Assembly: GCF_007859395.1 (NCBI RefSeq)
Contig: NZ_VOHD01000003.1
Span: 789,028-853,027 of the forward strand
Origin: Planomicrobium sp. CPCC 101110
GTDB lineage: Bacteria > Bacillota > Bacilli > Bacillales_A > Planococcaceae
DNA length: 64,000 bases
Reading direction: 5' to 3'
Each line of letters opens with the position of its first letter. Positions within the stretch are counted from its first letter, which is position 1. The notes under the pieces were generated by a model. That model had not been told where the DNA came from. It saw nothing but the letters and a program-made list of their open reading frames with translations, and searched no databases. Made by a program: the position numbers and the translations under genes. Shown here in pieces: positions 8,881 to 20,033 of the stretch.

Positions 8881-9594
8881 TTGATTTACGCTGGAATATT
8901 GGCTGGAGGAAAAGGCACTAGAATGGGGAACGTTCCGATGCCAAAGCAATTTTTACTGCTAAACGAAAAACCGATTATTGTACATACAATAGAAAAGTTT
9001 TTATTAAATAATAAATTAAATAAAATCATAATTGCAACACCAAAAGAGTGGATGAACCATACGAAAGATGTGCTCAAAAAGTACAAAATCGATTTGCCGA
9101 AAGTGGAAATCACAGAAGGTGGTTCCGATCGCAACGGTACCATCATGGCTATCGTAGAACATATCAAACAACACCATGGTTTGACACCGGAAGATATTCT
9201 GGTGACGCACGACGCAGTCCGCCCATTTTTAACGCATCGGATCATCGAGCAGAACATCGAGCTTGGGCTTCAACACACTGCTGTTGATACGGTCATAGAA
9301 GCGATCGACACAATTGTTGAATCGACAGGCGGCGATTATATTTCGTCAATTCCAGTCCGAGGGCATATGTACCAGGGACAGACGCCGCAGACGTTCAATA
9401 TTGAAAAGCTGCAGGAACTTTACGGCAAATTGACTGATGATGAAAAAGAGATTTTAACAGATGCATGCAAAATTTTCGCCATAAAAGGTGAAAAAGTAAA
9501 ATTACTTCGCGGGGAAATTTTTAACATCAAAGTGACGACACCGTATGACTTGAAAGTTGCCAATGCGATTCTACAAGGAAGTATCGACAAATGA
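8881..9594 (+). CDS. tarI: Ribitol-5-phosphate cytidylyltransferase
   Basis: A 237-residue IspD/TarI nucleotidyltransferase that activates D-ribitol-5-phosphate with CTP to CDP-ribitol for wall teichoic acid synthesis. The nucleotide-binding start is [16 protein letters not shown], followed by MPKQF; the DAVRPF motif lies near residue 110. TTG 8881 is chosen because GAGGTG (8869-8874) precedes it by 6 nt and the protein then starts at the family's usual position; an upstream ATG at 8824 would add 19 unlikely residues. An IspD role (MEP pathway) is possible by sequence alone. The overlapping tarJ, with an ATGA junction, makes the teichoic acid assignment much stronger. Confidence 0.92.
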   Translation: MIYAGILAGGKGTRMGNVPMPKQFLLLNEKPIIVHTIEKFLLNNKLNKIIIATPKEWMNHTKDVLKKYKIDLPKVEITEGGSDRNGTIMAIVEHIKQHHGLTPEDILVTHDAVRPFLTHRIIEQNIELGLQHTAVDTVIEAIDTIVESTGGDYISSIPVRGHMYQGQTPQTFNIEKLQELYGKLTDDEKEILTDACKIFAIKGEKVKLLRGEIFNIKVTTPYDLKVANAILQGSIDK

Positions 9595-10616
9595 TCAACC
9601 AAATTTATCGACTCGTATCTCCTAGACAATTCGAAATCAGCTATAACGACAAATGGATCGCCTCAAGCGATGTTGTGGTGCGTCCAACGCACCTTTCTAT
9701 TTGTGCTGCGGATCAGCGTTACTTTACGGGAACGCGCGGCGAAAAGGCGATGAAAGAAAAATTGCCGATGTCATTGATCCATGAAGGCGTTGGCGAAGTG
9801 GTGTATGATCCGGAGAACATATTGCCGGTCGGTACAAAAGTGGTCATGGTGCCGAACAATCCGACAGAGATAGATGAGTTTGTGGCGGAAAACTACTTGC
9901 GCACGAGCCAATTCCGCTCAAGCGGTTATGATGGTTTTATGCAGGACTATGTCTTTATGGACCGTGGCCGTTTGGTTGAGCTTCCACAGGATATCGATAT
10001 GGATGTTGCTGCATTTACGGAATTGGTGACGATCACTGTCCACGCGTTGAGCCGCTTTGAACAAAAGGCCAACAAACGCAGAGGATCTTTCGGCGTATGG
10101 GGCGACGGCAATCTGGGTTATATCACATGCCTATTGCTTAAAAAGCTGTATCCGGAAAGTGAAGTCATCATTTTCGGTAAAACCGATTACAAGATGAACC
10201 ATTTTTCTTTCGCTGACCGAGCCATCAAAGTCGGTGATATTCCGGATGGATTTGAAGTCGACCATGCCATTGAGTGCGCGGGCGGCATCGGCAGCCAGTA
10301 TGCACTTGATGAAATTATTGAACATATCAAACCGGAAGGGACTGTTTGCCTGCTTGGCGTAAGCGAACACCCGATCGAAGTGAACACCCGTATGGTTCTC
10401 GAAAAAGGATTGACCTTGATTGGAAGCAGCCGAAGTGGCGCAGCTGATTTCCAGCGCACAGTCGATATCTATAAAGATTATCCGGAAGTGGTGGATTACT
10501 TGTCGACATTGATTGGCAATGTCTACGATGTCACATCCCTTGAAGAAGCCGCCAATGCGTTTGAAACTGATTTGTCCAATTCATGGGGGAAAACCATCAT
10601 GCGGTGGAAAATTTAA
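9591..10616 (+). CDS. tarJ: Ribulose-5-phosphate reductase
   Basis: A 341-residue zinc-dependent medium-chain dehydrogenase of the TarJ type. It reduces D-ribulose-5-phosphate to D-ribitol-5-phosphate with NADPH, supplying TarI. Probable zinc ligands are C38 (SICAADQRY) and H64-E65 (HEGVGEV), with a further Glu in [12 protein letters not shown]. The Rossmann glycines lie in [10 protein letters not shown]. The length equals that usual for TarJ. It starts on an ATGA overlap with tarI. The TarI/TarJ pair is the hallmark of poly(ribitol-phosphate) teichoic acids. Confidence 0.93.
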   Translation: MINQIYRLVSPRQFEISYNDKWIASSDVVVRPTHLSICAADQRYFTGTRGEKAMKEKLPMSLIHEGVGEVVYDPENILPVGTKVVMVPNNPTEIDEFVAENYLRTSQFRSSGYDGFMQDYVFMDRGRLVELPQDIDMDVAAFTELVTITVHALSRFEQKANKRRGSFGVWGDGNLGYITCLLLKKLYPESEVIIFGKTDYKMNHFSFADRAIKVGDIPDGFEVDHAIECAGGIGSQYALDEIIEHIKPEGTVCLLGVSEHPIEVNTRMVLEKGLTLIGSSRSGAADFQRTVDIYKDYPEVVDYLSTLIGNVYDVTSLEEAANAFETDLSNSWGKTIMRWKI

Positions 10617-10617
10617 T

Positions 10618-11766
10618 ATGAAAGCTATCCGTAAAATAAAATACTTTCTTTTTTGGGCTTTTAAAATTGTTTATCAAAGCTGTTATCGGGTGCTTTCGCT
10701 GATTGTACCGGTAAATGAAAATAAAATCCTAATGGTGGTTTCACGATCCGAAAAGTTAGAAGGAAACCTGAAATTCATCCATGATGAACTAATTACACAA
10801 AGACCCGACGCAAAGATTCATCTTATTTCTTCAGCAAATAAGATGAATCTTAAGTTGTTTAAAGAACTATTTGCGATTGCCGGAACCAAGTATTTGATAC
10901 TTGATGATTTCTTTCTGCCGGTTTACCTGATAAAACCAGCAAAAACGCTGAAAGTCATTCAACTTTGGCATGCGGCGGGTGCTTTCAAAAAATTCGGCTA
11001 CAGTACGGTCGATAAAACGTTCGGCCCGGATAAAGGCTATTTGAAGATTGTTCCGGTCCACTCCAACTATACGCATGTGTATGTTTCATCGCCTAATGTT
11101 GTGCCGCATTATGCGGAAGCATTCAACATGCCGGCTGAGAACATCTATCCTTTAGGCATTCCCCGTATGGACATGTTCACCAGCCAAAAACATAGATGGG
11201 AAACCATTGAAAAGATGAGACGTCAGTATAGTGATGTTGTTTTGGGTAAAGTGGTCATTTTGTTTGCGCCAACTTATCGGGCAGCCAACAAGCAAAAAGA
11301 ATCCGAAGTGGATTTCATCAAAATATTAACCGACTTGGCGACAGATTTAGAGCCCGACAAGATCCTTGTTTATAAGCCGCATCCTTATTTGATGAACGAA
11401 AGCCTCGAGCAGCTGAAAAACTATGATAATATACTGGTCGCAAAAGATTACACGGTCAACGAATGGATGCTGATTGCTGATGCTTTTATCACCGATTATT
11501 CATCTGCGATTTTTGAATTTGCTCTTTTGAAAAAACCCCTTGCACATTTTGTTCCGGATTTAGTGGAATATGAAAAAGGGCGAGGCTTATACTACCCGAT
11601 CGAAAAAATTTCAGACGGGGAAATTATCCATGAATACAGCCGGCTCGCCGTATGGATAAATAGCCGCACAAAAAATGAAAGCTGGGATACAAATCGTATG
11701 CTTTCCTTCAACTTCAGTAACGTATCTAGTGCTACAAAACAAATAACCAAACATTTTTTATCATAG
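10618..11766 (+). CDS. CDP-glycerol/ribitol glycerophosphotransferase family protein (TarB/TarF-like)
   Basis: A 382-residue Glyphos_transf protein that transfers polyol-phosphate from a CDP-activated donor on the cytoplasmic membrane face. ATG 10618 lies just after the tarJ stop behind GGTGG. An in-frame ATG at 10513 lies wholly inside tarJ and is rejected. The N-terminus has a hydrophobic/amphipathic segment (residues 5-35). Family motifs are LIQLWHAAGAF-type LWHAAGAFKKFGY, YPLGIPRMDMF, VYKPHPY with the conserved HP, and ITDYSSAIFEFALLKKP. It could act as TarB, TarF or a short TarK; the sequence alone does not separate these. It is co-transcribed with tarI, tarJ and the next gene. Confidence 0.88.
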   Translation: MKAIRKIKYFLFWAFKIVYQSCYRVLSLIVPVNENKILMVVSRSEKLEGNLKFIHDELITQRPDAKIHLISSANKMNLKLFKELFAIAGTKYLILDDFFLPVYLIKPAKTLKVIQLWHAAGAFKKFGYSTVDKTFGPDKGYLKIVPVHSNYTHVYVSSPNVVPHYAEAFNMPAENIYPLGIPRMDMFTSQKHRWETIEKMRRQYSDVVLGKVVILFAPTYRAANKQKESEVDFIKILTDLATDLEPDKILVYKPHPYLMNESLEQLKNYDNILVAKDYTVNEWMLIADAFITDYSSAIFEFALLKKPLAHFVPDLVEYEKGRGLYYPIEKISDGEIIHEYSRLAVWINSRTKNESWDTNRMLSFNFSNVSSATKQITKHFLS

Positions 11767-11784
11767 CTCGAGGAGTTGTAAACA

Positions 11785-13689
11785 ATGAATGTGTCGTCAG
11801 TCGACAATGAGAAAGTCGTATTAGCAACAAACGGTAAGCTTCTTAGTGAGGTTACGCATATTAACTTGAAAGGCCCTCGTTTAGAAATCGAAGGCTACGC
11901 CACCATAGAAGGCATTCATTCCTATCAGGAAAACAGAACGAGAAAGGTCCTATTGATTGTTCCGAGTATCGATATCGCCGCATATCGGGAACGGGACTTA
12001 GAGCTGGCGGATAAAACAGACGATGAAATCCTGGATGAAGTAACGATCAAAGCGCCGCTTGATAATTGTTTGGTTGCGGATGTGTATGAAGAAGCTGAAG
12101 ATTTACCCGAAGAATTCGCTTCTTCATTAGGCGGATTCAAAGGCAGCATAGATTTTTCTACTATAGTAAGAGGAAAGCCGTTGGAAGCAGGGGAGTTTCA
12201 TATTTTCATCAGTTTTGAACAGCTAGATGAAGAAAATGATTTTTTGAAACATCATAAGGTGATTCCGCTTTCCACTAGCCGCAATTTCCATAAGGACAAT
12301 GTGCTAACGACACGGTTGGAGTATTTTTCAAACAATCTTGTTTTAAAGTATAGTTTGATGTTGTCATTTGATAATTACAGCAAAAACTTGAAGTTGAAAA
12401 ATAATATTCTGCAATCGTATGATCCTCGCAAAATCCAAATGGATGAAGTGCCGGAAGAAAACCGTCATGTTCGCGCTGTAAAAAACCGCTTGTTCCGGTT
12501 GTTTTACTTTTTCTTTTGCCTATTGCCTATCCAGAAAACCAAAGTCATATTTGCATCAGATAGCCGGGAAGACTTGAGCGGGAATTTCTTTTTTGTATAT
12601 GAAGAAATTTTGGAGAGGGATATGAACTTGGACATAAAGTTCTTGTTCAATGAGCGGATAGGCTCTAAGCGGACCATTAGTGACTTGGTTAAAACCGCAT
12701 ATCATTTCGCCACGGCAAAAATCATTTTGCTTGATGATTTCTATCCGATGATTTATCCGTTGAAAATCCGGAAAAAGGCAGATTTGATTCAGATTTGGCA
12801 TGCGGCTGGAGCATTCAAGACATTCGGCTTTAGCCGATTAGGCCGTCCAGGAGGACCTTCCCCGTTATCCAAAAACCACCGGAACTATACAAAAGCAGCG
12901 GTCAGCAGTGAAGGGATCCGTGGCAATTATGCAGAAGGTTTCGGTATATCAGAAGATAAAGTATACGCAACCGGACTTCCGAGAGCCGACATATTCTTCG
13001 ACGAAGAATATAAGAAATATGTTAAAACTTCGCTATATGAAAAATATCCATTCATGCGCGAGAAAAAAGTCATTTTGTTCGCGCCGACTTTCCGTGGCAA
13101 TGGACAAGCTTCCGCCCATTATCCATATGAACATTTGGATATGGAAGAGCTTTACAAAGCATTGAGTGAAGACTATGTCTTCGTGATGAAAATCCACCCA
13201 TTCGTCAAAAACAAAATTACCATTCCCTATGAATACAGCGAATTTTTTGTCGACTTGAGCGAGTATCGTGAAATCAACGACTTATTGCTTGTGACAGACA
13301 TTTTGATCACAGATTATTCGTCAGTCTGCTTTGAGTTTGCATTATTGAACAAACCGATGTTATTTTTTGCTTTTGATGTTGAAGAGTATATCGCATCACG
13401 AGATTTCTATTACGATTACTTCAAATTCATTCCTGGTCCTTTGTTGAGAACGACCAAGGAAATTATTTCTGCCATCGAAAATGAGCAATTCCAATTAGAA
13501 AAAATTCCGCCTTTCGTAAAATACTTCTTTAACGATACGTTAGGGAAAGCGTCGAAGAATGTGGTAGACCAATTGATCATTCCAAGTTTGAATGACGAGC
13601 ACTTAGCGGAAGATAAAGAAAAAGTGATATTGCCACCCGCTAAATCCAGAAAAGAATTGTTTGATCGCTCCATCCAAATGGTCGATTGA
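11785..13689 (+). CDS. Teichoic acid ribitol-phosphate polymerase (TarL-like)
   Basis: A 634-residue two-part protein. Residues about 1-210 form a beta-rich N-terminal domain as in TagF/TarL/TarK polymerases. Residues about 240-600 form the Glyphos_transf catalytic domain with IWHAAGAFKTFGF, TGLPRADIFF, VMKIHPF and ITDYSSVCFEFALLNKP. The WHA and HP histidines match those known to be essential in TagF. Together with CDP-ribitol made by TarI/TarJ, it most likely polymerises the ribitol-phosphate main chain. The ribosome site is GAGGAG before ATG 11785, 18 nt after the previous stop. A glycerol-phosphate specificity is the main alternative. A terminator follows. Confidence 0.88.
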   Translation: MNVSSVDNEKVVLATNGKLLSEVTHINLKGPRLEIEGYATIEGIHSYQENRTRKVLLIVPSIDIAAYRERDLELADKTDDEILDEVTIKAPLDNCLVADVYEEAEDLPEEFASSLGGFKGSIDFSTIVRGKPLEAGEFHIFISFEQLDEENDFLKHHKVIPLSTSRNFHKDNVLTTRLEYFSNNLVLKYSLMLSFDNYSKNLKLKNNILQSYDPRKIQMDEVPEENRHVRAVKNRLFRLFYFFFCLLPIQKTKVIFASDSREDLSGNFFFVYEEILERDMNLDIKFLFNERIGSKRTISDLVKTAYHFATAKIILLDDFYPMIYPLKIRKKADLIQIWHAAGAFKTFGFSRLGRPGGPSPLSKNHRNYTKAAVSSEGIRGNYAEGFGISEDKVYATGLPRADIFFDEEYKKYVKTSLYEKYPFMREKKVILFAPTFRGNGQASAHYPYEHLDMEELYKALSEDYVFVMKIHPFVKNKITIPYEYSEFFVDLSEYREINDLLLVTDILITDYSSVCFEFALLNKPMLFFAFDVEEYIASRDFYYDYFKFIPGPLLRTTKEIISAIENEQFQLEKIPPFVKYFFNDTLGKASKNVVDQLIIPSLNDEHLAEDKEKVILPPAKSRKELFDRSIQMVD

Positions 13690-13709
13690 ACGAAAGACTT
13701 TTGCATTTC

Positions 13710-13742
13710 AGAGAAGGTCCACTTGCGGTCTTCTCTTTTTTG
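13710..13742 (+). terminator. Terminator after the tarIJL block
   Basis: Stem AGAGAAGGTC (13710-13719) with GGTCTTCTCT (13727-13736), two wobble pairs, then a T-run. Confidence 0.75.
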
Positions 13743-13835
13743 TAAAAGTGGGATTTTCAAATGGAATTCCAACTCCAAATCAGAAAAAAATGTCTGTTTA
13801 TAGACGTGGTATAAAACCTTTCTCATAATGTTATA

Positions 13836-13844
13836 TGCTATACT
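13836..13844 (+). promoter_or_regulatory. Candidate extended -10 promoter for tagGH
   Basis: TGC-TATACT matches the extended -10 form TGnTATAnT about 100 nt before tagG. No convincing -35 is seen at 17 bp. It would make the exporter genes an independent unit downstream of the terminator at 13710. Confidence 0.4.
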
Positions 13845-13944
13845 GTTTGAGGAAAGTGAAGACTTCCTAAAACAAAACCGGTCAAAATATAATTGAAAAC
13901 TAATCAGCTCCATGAAAGCTATTTGGAACTGAGGAAGGAACAAT

Positions 13945-14751
13945 ATGAAGTCACTAATTAATATTATTAAAGAACAAATAGGATCGCTTTATTTGATTCA
14001 GCGTTTGGCTATGTTCCATATAAAAATCGAAAATCGCAATAATATATTAGGATTTATCTGGGAAATTCTGAACCCGGCGATTCAAATGGCCATGTATTGG
14101 TTTGTATTCGGCCTTGGCCTAAAAGGCAATGCTGACATTGACGGAGTTCCATTCATCTTCTGGATGCTTGCAGGTATCTCGATGTGGTTCTTTATGAACC
14201 AAGGGATCCTGGACGGCACAAAATCCATCTATCAAAAATTCAATCTGGTGGCGAAGATGAATTTTCCTTTATCAACGCTCCCAAGTTATATTATAACCAG
14301 CAAGCTATATGGGCATCTGTTCCTGTTAGGGCTCCTGCTGATTGTGTTTTGGATCAACGGCTATTTGCCGTCGATCTATTATATCCAACTTGTGTATTTT
14401 ATTGTGATCTCGTATCTGTTCACGTTCGCGGTGACTCTTTTGACGTCCACCCTTGCTGTGGTAGTCCGCGACATTCAAATGGTGATCCAGTCCACTTTGC
14501 GGGTCATGTTCTTCTTGTCTCCGATTCTTTGGCAGACAGAGCGTTTGCCGGATTTTATCGAACCGTACATGCAATTGAATCCGTTCTTTTATCTGGCAAA
14601 CGGGTACCGCGCATCGCTCCTGTATAACGAGTGGTACATCATCGATCAATGGCAAATGACCGCTTACAACCTAGGGCTGATTTTCTTGCTGTTGTTAGTC
14701 GGTTCAGCAGCGCACTTTAAGTTTAGAAACCGTTTTTCTGATTTTATATAA
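13945..14751 (+). CDS. tagG: Teichoic acid ABC exporter, permease
   Basis: A 268-residue ABC-2 type permease (TagG/TarG) that, with TagH, moves undecaprenyl-linked wall teichoic acid across the membrane. Six hydrophobic segments are visible. The N-terminal amphipathic stretch (LYLIQRLAMFHIKIENRNNILGFIWEILNPAIQM, read here in pieces) and the central FLSPILW motif are typical. The ribosome site GAGGAAGGA lies before ATG 13945. It is followed 48 nt later by tagH. In staphylococci the homologue is essential when late teichoic acid steps are active. Confidence 0.92.
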   Translation: MKSLINIIKEQIGSLYLIQRLAMFHIKIENRNNILGFIWEILNPAIQMAMYWFVFGLGLKGNADIDGVPFIFWMLAGISMWFFMNQGILDGTKSIYQKFNLVAKMNFPLSTLPSYIITSKLYGHLFLLGLLLIVFWINGYLPSIYYIQLVYFIVISYLFTFAVTLLTSTLAVVVRDIQMVIQSTLRVMFFLSPILWQTERLPDFIEPYMQLNPFFYLANGYRASLLYNEWYIIDQWQMTAYNLGLIFLLLLVGSAAHFKFRNRFSDFI

Positions 14752-15588
<837 letters not shown>

Positions 15589-15956
15589 GTTTTTGCTTTT
15601 GTCTTTTACAGGAGTTTTGAACATGGTAGAGAATTTAATAGAAAATTTAAAGAGTTCAGATCTGTACAGGTCTGAACTCTTTTTTTATGTCAAATTTCTA
15701 AAAAAAGTAAAGGTGCTAGAATTTCAAACATTACAAAAAATAGGTATTTAGGTATATTCTTATTTATTTTTTTTGTAACATTGTAAAGAAAGTCAGGATA
15801 TTTTACACAAACAAAAAAATGATATTATATGATAGAGTAGTAAAAGCTCAAACCTATATGAGTGACTTCATTACAAATTTTGTTAATAATTTGGGTAAAT
15901 TAAAGGGATTTGTCCAGTTAAAATCGAATATAAAGAAAATAGGAGGGAAAAGCTAG
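15589..15956. other. Intergenic region between tagH and the glucosaminidase gene
   Basis: A 368-bp AT-rich gap without a convincing gene. It holds the tagH terminator and then the upstream region of the autolysin. A TGTAAC and a TGTAAA occur near 15774-15787, but only 8 bp apart centre to centre; the WalR box needs 11, so this is not called as a site. The autolysin ribosome site is AGGAGGGAAA about 9 nt before ATG 15957. Confidence 0.6.
15649..15687 (+). terminator. Terminator after tagH
   Basis: Stem AGAGTTCAGA (15651-15660) with TCTGAACTCT (15671-15680), extended on both sides, with a 6-nt loop and a run of seven T. Confidence 0.9.
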
Positions 15957-18900
15957 ATGAAAATAGTCAAATTGCTTACTGCATTAGTACTTGTATTTTC
16001 CTTGATACTGCCTTCAACAGTACTGGCAGCAGAAAGTACAGCAGCTTCATCGCAAGAAAGTTCAGTTAGCCTGTCAGGGGAACTGAACAGCAAAAACAAC
16101 CGTGTCTACCAAGACTATAAGAAGCCTAAGGCCTATAGTTTGGCTGGTCCAGAAAAACTTAACAAGGTTTACTACATAAAAAAGCAAGCAACATATAAAG
16201 GTGTTGTTTACTACTTGCTTAGCACAAAGCCGAGTGCAACAACTGGCGTGATTGGCTGGACAAAAGCGGCGGCAATCACTTTGCAAAGCGATGCACAGGA
16301 AGTCCCGGTTGATCTGGTAGCCGAGTTCAACAGCAAAAACAACCGCATTTACTCGGATTACAAAAAACCGACTGTCTACACCTTGGCAGGAACTGCTAAG
16401 GTGAACCAGACATTCTATGTCAAAAAACAGGCTACTTACAATGATCAGATCTATTATTTGATCAGCACAAAGCCAAGCGCAACAACTGGCGTCATTGGCT
16501 GGACAAAAGCGGCGGCAGTCAGCATCCAGCAACCGGCAGCGAAAGCTGAAGCTGCAACTAAAGAAGGTTCTGTCGACCTATTAGGAAAATTCAACAGCAA
16601 AAACAATCGGATTTATCAAGATTATAAAAAACCTGCTGCGTACAGCCTGGCAGGAACGGCTAAGTTGAGCCAAACATTCTATATCAAGAAACAAGCAACC
16701 TATAACGGGGTGGTCTATTACTTGATCAGCACAAAGCCAAGTGCAACAACCGGCGTGATCGGTTGGACCAAAGCGGCGGCAGTGACCACTCAGGTTCCAG
16801 TATCGAACGAGTCGGTGGAAAGTTCTGTCAACCTTCTCGGGCATATGAGAAGTGTCAACAACCGGATTTACGCGGATTACAAAAAACCGAAGGCTTACAA
16901 ACTTGCTGGGACAGCAAACACCAATGAAGTTTTCTATATTAAGAAACAAGCAATTTACAAAGATGTGGTCTATTACTTGATCAGCCGAAATCCGAGCAGC
17001 ACAACCGGTGTTGTTGGCTGGACCAAAGCGGCCGCGCTTACCACGCAGAAGCTCGTAACAATTGATACTGCTTCAAAAACTTTTTATGTAAAAGGAACAG
17101 GGAGCGCCTATACAAAACCTTGGGGCGGAACGAAGAATTATTACTTCAAAAGCCTAGTCGTCAGTACGGACCGTGAATTCAAAGTCAGTTTGACAGAAAA
17201 AGTAGGAAGTACGGTATGGTACCAAGGGATATTGAATGACAAAACAGTGTGGATTGAAGCACAGCATGTGACTTCAACAAAACCTGAAGAACCGGAAGCG
17301 CCGCCGGTCGTAAAAGAAGAGAGCGCAACAAATTTAGTTGGGAAAATAGGGGTTTCAACTTCCCGCATTTATGCCGATTATACAAAACAGACAGCATATA
17401 CAGAAGCTGGCTCAACAAATACAGATGATTTGTTCTACATCAAAAAACAAGCGAAATTCAACAATGCGGTCTATTATCTGCTTAGTAGAAATACAAGCGG
17501 AACAACTGAACTTGTTGGATGGGTGAAATCGACGGACATAGAAACGCAAACTCATGCTGAAGTGGATAAAAACGCTAAAGCGTTTTATGTATCAGGAGCA
17601 GGAAGCGCCTATGCGAAAATATGGGGCGGAAGCAAGAACATAGCCATCCAAGATCTTGCTGTCTTGAAAGGCCAATTGTTTTCAGTTCAAGCAACCGAAA
17701 AAGTAGGAACAGCTTTGTGGTATAAAGGCACAATCGACAGCAAAACGGTGTGGATCGAAGCTTCGCAATTGGCCGTATCTTATGAAACTGAAACAAGTCT
17801 AGTAGGGCGCATTGATAACACAAGCGTCCGTATCTATCAGGCTTACGAAAAGCAAACAAGCTTTACAGAAGCGGGAACTGCTAATACCGATAAGGTGTTT
17901 TACATCAAAAAGCAAGCTGCATTCAATAATGCACTTTATTACCAGATCAGCGAAAGCAATAGTGGAACAGAAGCGGCAGGCTGGGTCAAATCCAGCGATA
18001 TTGCCACTGAAAAACACACGGTAATAGACCAAAATGCAAAAACGTACTATGTAAAAGGAACGGGAAGCGCCTATACGGACATTTGGGGCGGTACAAAAAA
18101 CATTTCAATACAAGATATGACGTCATTAAAGGGTTCTGTGTTCCAAGTAAAAGCGACTGAAAAAGCCGGAACTTCAACATGGCATCAAGGAGTTGTCAGC
18201 GGAAAAACAGTGTGGGTAGAAGCTTCGCAATTGGCGCCTTCGTTGGAGAGCCCGATCAGTTTGGTTGGACATATCAACAGTACAAGTGTCCGCATCTATA
18301 CAGACTATTTGAAACAAAGCTCTTATTCGGAAGCTGGAACAGCAAACACCAATGAAGTGTTTTACATCAAGAGAAAAGCAGCTTACAATAACGCCACTTA
18401 TTATTTGATCAGCCGCAACCGAAGCAGCACAACCGGTCTCGTCGGATGGGTCAAATCAACAGATATTAAAACGGCTGCTCATGAAAGCGTGGATAGAGTT
18501 GCTAAAACATACAACATCAAAGGAACAGGAAGCGCCTACCTTAAAATTTGGGGCGGCACGAAAAACATTGTCTTCCAAGACTTGAGCTCGTTGAAAGGCG
18601 CAGCATTCGCAATCAACCTTACCGAAAAAGTAGGGAGTGAAGTGTGGCATCGAGGAGTCCTCAGCGGCAAAACTGTCTGGATCAAGGAATCGGATTTGAT
18701 AAAAGTGGAAACACTATATACGCAATACAATTACACATTTGACGAAGCTTTAGCCAAGCAGATGAAAATCTTGCAGCAAACAGATAAATATTCAAAGAGC
18801 AAAGCGTATATTGCAAGCTCGTCAGTAAGTGCTATTGAAGAAACCGCAACAGTTTCAACAGACGGCTCTAAATTGCGCAAATCAGCAGATTTTACAAACA

Positions 18901-19838
18901 ACATTTCCTATACGGTGAACAAAGGAACAAAAATTACGATCATCAGCACGTTTACTGGGGAAGCTTATGCCGGCAGCACCAAATGGTACAAAATCAGCTA
19001 TGCCGGTGAAACTTTATATGCACATTCATCTATCGTCAATACATCAACCATTACAGGAACAATTGCTGCAAAAACTAACGTAGTGAGCGCTGCAAGTGCA
19101 ACAAGTCATGTTTATGGCACCCTTGCTGCAGGAGCCAAAGTGACAATCCTCAGCAAAGGCACCGGCTGGCATGAAATCAGTTACGGTACGTGGAGAAACC
19201 CGACACAAAGTGATGTAGCAACTTACTTGGAACCAAGCAACAACGATAAATTCCAACACTTGTTGCTGACTTCTAGTGCTGGGGTATCAGCAGAAGAATT
19301 GAACAAAATATTGGTTGGCAAAGGCATTCTTGAAAATCTTGGCCAAGCGTTCATTAACGGCGGAAAACAATATAACGTAAATGAAGTTTACCTGATTTCC
19401 CATGCCTTGCTTGAAACTGGCCAAGGTACATCCCAATTGGCGAATGGCGTAGAAGTCGGAAAAAATGCAACAGGCACACCGGTGCTGGTTACGACAGCAA
19501 ACCGCTCGAGCTTAACGTCAATCAAGAAAACCTACAATATGTTCGGCATCGGCGCAGTTGACGGCAATGCACTTGCGGCGGGTGCCATTAAAGCATACAA
19601 CTCCGGCTGGTTTACGCCGGAAGCGGCTATCATCGGCGGGGCACAATTTGTTGGAACAAATTACCTGGACAAAGGCCAGAACACGCTCTACAAAATGCGC
19701 TGGAACCCGGCAAGTCCTGCTACTCATCAATACGCATCCGATATTGGTTGGGCTGCCAAGCAAACCGTACGGATGAACTCTTTGTATAACATGTTAGATT
19801 CTTACACTATTACTTTAGATGTTCCCAAATATAAGTAA
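15957..19838 (+). CDS. Secreted GW-repeat endo-beta-N-acetylglucosaminidase (autolysin)
   Basis: A 1293-residue secreted murein hydrolase. Signal peptide 1-25 (cut after VLAA). Residues about 40-920 hold seven GW-type SH3-like modules with the motif TTGV(I/V)GW(T/V)K; the last four are each followed by a second half-module (YVKGTGSAY..WGG...KTVWIEA). Two bacterial SH3-like segments follow (about 955-1090). The C-terminal GH73 glucosaminidase (about 1100-1293) carries the candidate catalytic E1153 in ISHALLETGQGTSQLANG, then TYNMFGIGA and the AIIGGAQF..NYL region. It should cleave the glycan strand between GlcNAc and MurNAc. GW modules are known to bind teichoic acids, made by the genes just upstream. 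It resembles the C-terminal half of staphylococcal Atl or Bacillus LytD. Confidence 0.9.
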   Translation: MKIVKLLTALVLVFSLILPSTVLAAESTAASSQESSVSLSGELNSKNNRVYQDYKKPKAYSLAGPEKLNKVYYIKKQATYKGVVYYLLSTKPSATTGVIGWTKAAAITLQSDAQEVPVDLVAEFNSKNNRIYSDYKKPTVYTLAGTAKVNQTFYVKKQATYNDQIYYLISTKPSATTGVIGWTKAAAVSIQQPAAKAEAATKEGSVDLLGKFNSKNNRIYQDYKKPAAYSLAGTAKLSQTFYIKKQATYNGVVYYLISTKPSATTGVIGWTKAAAVTTQVPVSNESVESSVNLLGHMRSVNNRIYADYKKPKAYKLAGTANTNEVFYIKKQAIYKDVVYYLISRNPSSTTGVVGWTKAAALTTQKLVTIDTASKTFYVKGTGSAYTKPWGGTKNYYFKSLVVSTDREFKVSLTEKVGSTVWYQGILNDKTVWIEAQHVTSTKPEEPEAPPVVKEESATNLVGKIGVSTSRIYADYTKQTAYTEAGSTNTDDLFYIKKQAKFNNAVYYLLSRNTSGTTELVGWVKSTDIETQTHAEVDKNAKAFYVSGAGSAYAKIWGGSKNIAIQDLAVLKGQLFSVQATEKVGTALWYKGTIDSKTVWIEASQLAVSYETETSLVGRIDNTSVRIYQAYEKQTSFTEAGTANTDKVFYIKKQAAFNNALYYQISESNSGTEAAGWVKSSDIATEKHTVIDQNAKTYYVKGTGSAYTDIWGGTKNISIQDMTSLKGSVFQVKATEKAGTSTWHQGVVSGKTVWVEASQLAPSLESPISLVGHINSTSVRIYTDYLKQSSYSEAGTANTNEVFYIKRKAAYNNATYYLISRNRSSTTGLVGWVKSTDIKTAAHESVDRVAKTYNIKGTGSAYLKIWGGTKNIVFQDLSSLKGAAFAINLTEKVGSEVWHRGVLSGKTVWIKESDLIKVETLYTQYNYTFDEALAKQMKILQQTDKYSKSKAYIASSSVSAIEETATVSTDGSKLRKSADFTNNISYTVNKGTKITIISTFTGEAYAGSTKWYKISYAGETLYAHSSIVNTSTITGTIAAKTNVVSAASATSHVYGTLAAGAKVTILSKGTGWHEISYGTWRNPTQSDVATYLEPSNNDKFQHLLLTSSAGVSAEELNKILVGKGILENLGQAFINGGKQYNVNEVYLISHALLETGQGTSQLANGVEVGKNATGTPVLVTTANRSSLTSIKKTYNMFGIGAVDGNALAAGAIKAYNSGWFTPEAAIIGGAQFVGTNYLDKGQNTLYKMRWNPASPATHQYASDIGWAAKQTVRMNSLYNMLDSYTITLDVPKYK

Positions 19839-20033
19839 GTTAAACCTAAATTGGGAAATTTTTTAGAAATTGATCCAAATAAAATATTTAAGGAAGAAAG
19901 AACGGAGAGCCGCTGCTTGAATCTCTTTCTTCCTATCCCATAACTGAGCACTAATGGTTGAAACCCAGAAAACAGCGTGAATATTAAATGATCCCGTAAA
20001 AAATCAATCCCTATTTGAAATTTGGAGGAAAAA

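Noticed and set aside
8881..9594. Assignment of the cytidylyltransferase as IspD (MEP pathway)
   Set aside because: The families are close, but the ATGA overlap with tarJ and the downstream polymerases favour TarI.
10513..10617. Upstream ATG extending the TarB/TarF-like protein by 35 residues
   Set aside because: It would lie entirely inside tarJ in another frame; ATG 10618 after the tarJ stop gives a normal N-terminus.
15774..15787. TGTAAC...TGTAAA pair upstream of the glucosaminidase as a WalR box
   Set aside because: Spacing between half-sites is 8 bp instead of 11, so it does not match the consensus.
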